Under the pieces are notes generated by a model, which saw only the letters and a list, made by a program, of their open reading frames with translations, was not told where the DNA came from and ran no database searches. DNA of 25,567 nucleotides. It comes from JAKFXL01 sp947085765 (GTDB lineage: Bacteria > Pseudomonadota > Gammaproteobacteria > Tenderiales > Tenderiaceae). The stretch is taken from the NCBI GenBank assembly GCA_947085765.1, contig CAMTXZ010000234.1, positions 1 to 25,567 of the forward strand, in the 5' to 3' direction. Shown one piece after another: positions 21,311-25,567 of this stretch. Within the stretch, counting starts at the first letter, position 1; every line of letters starts with the position of its first letter. A program made the translations under genes and the position numbers.

Positions 21311-21641
21311 GGTTATTACTCCTTAAATTACTGTCAGATTTAAAAAAGGTGCTTAGCTCGGCCAGCACACCCGGCTCCAGCCAGCACTCCACAAACTTGC
21401 CACGCCGCTCCATCTGGATCAGCCCGGCACGGTGCAACTCCTTCAAATGGTGGGAGAGGGTGGAAGGGGCGATCTCCAGCCCATCCCCCAACTCCCCCAC
21501 ACAAAAACGTGCTGTCTCATCCAGCCCGCAGTGGGTGCCCGGCGCACAGCAGGTCATCAGGCGATTAAACAGCGCCAGCCGGTGCGGGTTGCTTAGCGCC
21601 CTGAACATGGCGGCGAGGGTGTTGGTTTGATAGTTCGACAT
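21273..21641 (-). CDS. arsR: ArsR/SmtB-family arsenic-type repressor
   Basis: 122 residues. The winged helix-turn-helix reads ALSNPHRLALFNRLM (14-29), VGELGDGLEIAPSTLSHHLKELHRAGLIQMERRGKFVECWL (about 48-88). Four cysteines, C31, C32, C38 and C47, lie in the region before and at the start of the recognition part (CCAPGTHCG...RFC), a likely As(III) site of a type also seen in repressors of arsM and similar operons. It should leave DNA when arsenite binds. The tail beyond about residue 105 is polar and overlaps the arsM start. No ribosome binding site stands before the ATG, which lies about seven bases after the -10 box, so the mRNA appears leaderless. Confidence 0.9.
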   Translation of the reverse strand: MSNYQTNTLAAMFRALSNPHRLALFNRLMTCCAPGTHCGLDETARFCVGELGDGLEIAPSTLSHHLKELHRAGLIQMERRGKFVECWLEPGVLAELSTFFKSDSNLRSNNHEQLLPTQNRNP

Positions 21642-21653
21642 GTTTCAAACTAT
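21630..21653. promoter_or_regulatory. Probable ArsR operator covering the arsR start codon
   Basis: A 24-bp imperfect inverted repeat with ATAGTT...AACTAT arms and a GA...TC inner pair; nine of twelve positions are symmetric. It overlaps the -10 box and the arsR start codon, so bound repressor would block the polymerase at its start. Confidence 0.65.
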
Positions 21654-21678
21654 AGTCGTGTTGTCTCGCCGTAGTCAA
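21649..21678 (-). promoter_or_regulatory. arsR-arsM promoter
   Basis: On the minus strand, TTGACT (21678-21673), 18 bases, TATAGT (21654-21649): near-consensus sigma-70 boxes. The start point would fall within a base or two of the arsR ATG (21641). Confidence 0.7.
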
Positions 21679-21800
21679 GTCAGATGTTAAATTTGGCGCC
21701 GTGGAAAGGTTTTGCTTTAACAGCATAAGTGTCATTCGCCCCAGCCCCCCTAATCAAGTAAAATGGCTGCCTTTCCAATCCTATACTCAGGAATTCCCGA

Positions 21801-24800
21801 ATGCTTCAACTGCGCGGTAACCCAGCTTTATCCACCTTCCGTCTGCAAAAACTGACCAGCGCCATCCAGGCCCAAGTGCCTGGGGTGAGCCATGTTTACG
21901 CTGAGTTTGTCCATTTTGCCGATCTGGAACAGCGGCTGGATGCGGGGCAGGAGCTGTTGCTGAAAAAGCTGCTGGAGTATGGCCCGAAGTTGGAGATTGA
22001 ATCACCCGAGGGTGAGCTGCTGCTGGTGGTGCCACGGCCTGGCACGATTTCACCGTGGGCCTCAAAGGCGACCGATATCGCCCGCAACTGTGGTCTGAAC
22101 ACCATTCACCGCCTGGAGCGTGGTATTGCCTACTACCTGCGCAAGGCGGATGGCGGCACGCTGAGTGATGCCGAACGCACTACGATCACGGCGCAGATTC
22201 ATGATCGCATGACCGAGTCGGTCTTCTGCAATCTGGACGAGGCGGAAAGGCTCTTTGTTCAGTCTGAGCCGGCGCCGTTGCGTAGCGTGGATATTCTCGG
22301 TGGTGGCCGCGAGGCGCTGCTGGTGGCCAATCGCGACTGGGGGCTGGCGCTGGCGGCGGATGAGATCGACTATCTGGTGGAGAACTTCACCGCCATGGGG
22401 CGCAACCCCAATGACATCGAGTTGATGATGTTTGCCCAGGCCAATTCGGAACACTGCCGCCACAAGATATTCAATGCCGACTGGATCATCGACGGCAAGG
22501 AGCAGACAAAGTCGCTGTTCAAGATGATCCGCAATACCCACGAGCTGCACCCCGAGGGTGTGCTGACCGCCTACTCCGATAACTCATCGGTGATCGAAGG
22601 GTTCAAAGCTGGCCGTTTCTATCCCGACCCTGTCACTGGCCAGTATGGCTACAACGAGCAGGATATTGCGATTCTGATGAAGGTGGAGACCCACAACCAC
22701 CCGACGGCCATCTCGCCGTTCTCTGGCGCGGCGACCGGTTCCGGTGGTGAGATCCGCGACGAAGGCGCGACTGGGCGTGGCTCCAAACCCAAGGCGGGGT
22801 TGAGCGGTTTCAGCGTTTCGAATCTGCGTATTCCCGGCGCTGAACAGCCGTGGGAGACCGACCACGGCAAACCGAGTCGCATCGTTTCGGCGCTGGAGAT
22901 CATGATCGATGGTCCGCTCGGTTCCGCTGCGTTTAATAATGAGTTTGGTCGTCCCAACATCTGCGGTTACTTCCGTACCTTTGAAGAGACGGTGCCTGGC
23001 CCGAATGGCAATGAGGTGCGTGGTTATCACAAGCCGATCATGCTCGCCGGTGGTCTGGGCAACATCAGTGTTGACCATGTGAAGAAGCAGATCATCCCCG
23101 TCGGTGCGCAGCTAGTGGTGCTGGGTGGTCCGGCGATGTTGATCGGTCTCGGCGGTGGCGCGGCGTCGTCGATGGCGACCGGCTCCAGTGCTGAAGATCT
23201 CGACTTTGCTTCGGTGCAGCGTGGCAATCCCGAGATGGAGCGCCGCTGCCAGGAGGTGATCGACCGCTGCTGGCAGCTGGGTAAAGAGAATCCGATTGTA
23301 TCCATTCATGACGTCGGCGCTGGTGGCCTCTCAAATGCTATGCCGGAGCTGGCCAACGACGCCGGTCGTGGTGCCAAGTTTGAACTGCGTGCCGTGCCCA
23401 ACGACGAGCCGGGCATGGCGCCGATGGAGATCTGGAGCAACGAGTCGCAAGAGCGTTACGTGCTGGCAGTGATGCCGGATGATATGGACCGTTTTGCGGC
23501 GTTGTGTGATCGTGAACGCGCCCCGTTTGCGGTGATTGGTGAGGCGACGCAAGAGCGTCAGCTGATCGTCGGCGATGGCTACTTTGACAACACTCCAGTC
23601 GACATGCCGATGGAGGTGCTGCTGGGCAAGCCGCCCAAGATGTTACGTGATGTGCACCACAAACACTTCCAGAAGGTGGCGTTTGATACCAGCAAGATTG
23701 AGATCAAAGAGGCCGCTTACCGCCTGATGCGTCTGCCCACCGTGGCGAGCAAGAGCTTCCTCATCACCATCGGTGACCGTTCGGTCACTGGCCTGGTGGC
23801 ACGTGATCAGTTTGTCGGTCCATGGCAGGTGCCGGTGGCCGATGTTGCCGTGACGGCCACCAGTTTTGATGTCTATACCGGTGAGGCGATGGCGATGGGT
23901 GAGCGCACCCCGATTGCTCTAGTTGACCACGCCGCCTCTGCCCGTATGGCAGTGGGCGAGTCGCTCACCAATCTGGCCGCTGCGGCGGTGACTGAGCTGG
24001 GCCGGGTGGTATTGTCCGCCAACTGGATGGCGCCAGCGGGCCATCCGGGTGAGGATGCCGGTCTCTATGAGGCGGTGAAAGCGGTGGGCATGGAACTCTG
24101 CCCGGCGCTGGGCATTGCCATTCCCGTCGGCAAGGATTCGATGTCGATGAAGACGGTCTGGAGTGAAAACGGCAAACAGAAGAGTGTCACTGCGCCGCTG
24201 TCGCTAGTTGTTTCCGCCTTTGCGCCAGTGCGTGACATTCGCAAGACTTTGACACCACAGTTACGCACTGATCTGGGCGACAGCGATCTGATCCTGATCG
24301 ATCTTGGCAAAGGCAAAAATCGGATGGCCGGCTCCTGTCTGGCACAGGTCTACAAACAGGTGGGCCATCACGCCCCCGATGTCGATGATGCCAATGCGCT
24401 GAAGGGTTTTTTCAATACCATTCAGCTGCTCAACCAGCAGGGGCTGCTGCTGGCCTATCATGACCGCTCCGACGGCGGCCTGTTTGCCACGGTGGCCGAG
24501 ATGGCCTTTGCCGGTCACTGCGGCGTCAGCGTTGTGATGGATGATCTGGGGGATGACCACGTCGCCGCGCTCTTCAGCGAAGAGCTGGGCGCAGTGGTGC
24601 AGGTGCGCCATAGCGATACCGATGCCGTGCTTAAGGCGCTGCACGATGCAGGGCTGGGTCATCACAGCCATGTGATCGGTCAGCTTAACGATGCCGATGT
24701 GGTGGAGTTTAGCTTTGACCACAAGCCGCTGCTGCGCGAATCGCGCATCGACCTGCAACGTGCCTGGTCCGAGACCAGTTATCAGATTCAGTCACTGCGG

Positions 24801-25567
24801 GATAACTCCGACTGCGCGCAGCAGGAGTTTGATCGACTGCTCGATGCCAAAGATCCTGGCATTCAGCCGCTGCTAACCTTTGATCAGGCCGACGATGTGG
24901 CCGCACCGTTTATCCACACGAATGTTCGGCCACGGATGGCGGTGTTGCGCGAGCAGGGTGTCAATGGCCAGGTGGAGATGGCGGCGGCGTTTGATCGCGC
25001 CGGTTTTACCAGTGTTGATCTGCACATGAGCGATATTATCTCCGGTCGTGTCTCGCTGAAAGATTTCCAGGGGCTGGTCGCCTGTGGCGGCTTCTCCTAC
25101 GGTGACGTGCTTGGTGCTGGTGAAGGGTGGGCCAAGTCGATCCTCTTCAACTCACGCGCCCGCGATGAGTTCCAGGCCTTTTTCGAACGTGATGACAGCT
25201 TTGGTCTGGGGGTCTGCAACGGCTGCCAGATGATGTCGAACCTGCACGAGTTGATCCCTGGCACTGAGAACTGGCCGCACTTTGTGCGCAACGTCTCGGA
25301 GCAATTTGAAGCGCGTTACACCATGGTTGAAGTGCTCAAATCACCCTCCATCTTCCTGCAAGGCATGGAAGGGTCACGGTTGCCTATCGTCATTGCCCAC
25401 GGTGAAGGGCAGGCTGAGTTTGCACCGGCCAATGGCGCACAACAGGCGTTGGCGGCGGGCATTGTTGGCCTGCGTTTTGTGGACAACTACGGCAATGCGG
25501 CGGCGAGCTATCCGGCCAACCCCAACGGTTCGCCGCTGGGCATTACCGGTTTGAGCAATAAAGATGG
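21801..25567 (+). CDS. purL: Phosphoribosylformylglycinamidine synthase, large single-chain form (3' end cut by window)
   Basis: The frame is open from ATG 21801 (AGGA eight bases upstream) to the window end, 1,255 codons. Full-length proteobacterial PurL is about 1,290-1,300 residues, so only the last ~40 are missing. The N-terminal domain starts MLQLRGNPALSTFRLQKLTSAI. The synthetase part shows FAQANSEHCRHKIFNADW, VETHNHPTAISPFSGAATGSGGEIRDEGATG, and FGRPNICGYFRTFEE, with VGGGAASSM and HDRSDGGLFATVAEM in the repeated half. The glutaminase domain (from about 1035) has GGFSYGDVLGAGEGWA and the nucleophile Cys1139 in GLGVCNGCQMMS. It makes FGAM from FGAR, ATP and glutamine in purine synthesis, in the cytoplasm. 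The catalytic His/Glu end of the glutaminase is just beyond the window. Confidence 0.96.
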   Translation, partial: MLQLRGNPALSTFRLQKLTSAIQAQVPGVSHVYAEFVHFADLEQRLDAGQELLLKKLLEYGPKLEIESPEGELLLVVPRPGTISPWASKATDIARNCGLNTIHRLERGIAYYLRKADGGTLSDAERTTITAQIHDRMTESVFCNLDEAERLFVQSEPAPLRSVDILGGGREALLVANRDWGLALAADEIDYLVENFTAMGRNPNDIELMMFAQANSEHCRHKIFNADWIIDGKEQTKSLFKMIRNTHELHPEGVLTAYSDNSSVIEGFKAGRFYPDPVTGQYGYNEQDIAILMKVETHNHPTAISPFSGAATGSGGEIRDEGATGRGSKPKAGLSGFSVSNLRIPGAEQPWETDHGKPSRIVSALEIMIDGPLGSAAFNNEFGRPNICGYFRTFEETVPGPNGNEVRGYHKPIMLAGGLGNISVDHVKKQIIPVGAQLVVLGGPAMLIGLGGGAASSMATGSSAEDLDFASVQRGNPEMERRCQEVIDRCWQLGKENPIVSIHDVGAGGLSNAMPELANDAGRGAKFELRAVPNDEPGMAPMEIWSNESQERYVLAVMPDDMDRFAALCDRERAPFAVIGEATQERQLIVGDGYFDNTPVDMPMEVLLGKPPKMLRDVHHKHFQKVAFDTSKIEIKEAAYRLMRLPTVASKSFLITIGDRSVTGLVARDQFVGPWQVPVADVAVTATSFDVYTGEAMAMGERTPIALVDHAASARMAVGESLTNLAAAAVTELGRVVLSANWMAPAGHPGEDAGLYEAVKAVGMELCPALGIAIPVGKDSMSMKTVWSENGKQKSVTAPLSLVVSAFAPVRDIRKTLTPQLRTDLGDSDLILIDLGKGKNRMAGSCLAQVYKQVGHHAPDVDDANALKGFFNTIQLLNQQGLLLAYHDRSDGGLFATVAEMAFAGHCGVSVVMDDLGDDHVAALFSEELGAVVQVRHSDTDAVLKALHDAGLGHHSHVIGQLNDADVVEFSFDHKPLLRESRIDLQRAWSETSYQIQSLRDNSDCAQQEFDRLLDAKDPGIQPLLTFDQADDVAAPFIHTNVRPRMAVLREQGVNGQVEMAAAFDRAGFTSVDLHMSDIISGRVSLKDFQGLVACGGFSYGDVLGAGEGWAKSILFNSRARDEFQAFFERDDSFGLGVCNGCQMMSNLHELIPGTENWPHFVRNVSEQFEARYTMVEVLKSPSIFLQGMEGSRLPIVIAHGEGQAEFAPANGAQQALAAGIVGLRFVDNYGNAAASYPANPNGSPLGITGLSNKD

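Noticed and set aside
21787..25291. Many minus-strand frames up to 165 residues opposite the right end
   Set aside because: They are shadows of purL, whose open plus frame runs off the window and has all family motifs.

Overview
The window looks like a chromosomal segment of a gammaproteobacterium. The evidence is a single-chain PurL of the roughly 1,300-residue gammaproteobacterial type, a PilB/GspE-like ATPase, a sigma-54 activator, a TrmH-family methyltransferase and an arsR-arsM pair. I cannot name the genus. The core genes (about 9.2-25.6 kb and 1-0.36 kb) are visibly GC-rich. The block at about 1.4-9.0 kb is clearly AT-richer and has weak ribosome binding sites, which points to foreign origin.

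The left 9 kb is best read as a relict sedentary chromosomal integron. On the minus strand at about 500-1364 lies a badly decayed integron integrase gene (intI). Its N-terminus, its integron-specific segment and its C-terminal TLRHSFATHLL box are still readable, but they are broken by stops, frameshifts and a replaced middle section. A perfect CTGT-N8-ACAG LexA box remains directly upstream of the intI start. To its right come an attI-like region with repeated sites and then about eleven gene cassettes, all on the plus strand. Most carry one open reading frame and end in an attC-like imperfect palindrome; the sites range from well kept (2100-2189, 4487-4606, 5541-5621, 8385-8450) to decayed. 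The cassettes encode two small membrane proteins, a 593-residue protein with a C-terminal HEPN-type RNLLVH motif, a membrane-anchored coiled-coil protein, a VOC protein, two small unknowns, a DJ-1/PfpI protein, a cupin, a DOPA-dioxygenase-family protein and a broken DUF1272 gene. The HEPN gene is the best candidate for an undescribed defence-like function.

The right part is ordinary chromosome. It holds a DUF3455 secreted protein (minus strand), an FAD-dependent dehydrogenase, a 149-bp MITE-like element with 11-bp perfect terminal inverted repeats, a TrmH/SpoU methyltransferase, a DUF4126 membrane protein, and a convergent PilB/GspE-type ATPase. Next come a small DUF2892-type membrane protein behind a sigma-54 promoter and a GAF-AAA-Fis activator that is its likely regulator. 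A LysR regulator is divergent from a glutathione S-transferase gene that is tightly coupled to a pyridoxamine-phosphate-oxidase-like gene. The arsR-arsM arsenic methylation operon (minus strand) appears to have a leaderless arsR whose operator covers its start codon. Finally purL runs off the right edge, missing only about its last 40 residues. The left edge cuts a penicillin-binding-protein-like gene, of which only the last 120 codons are present.
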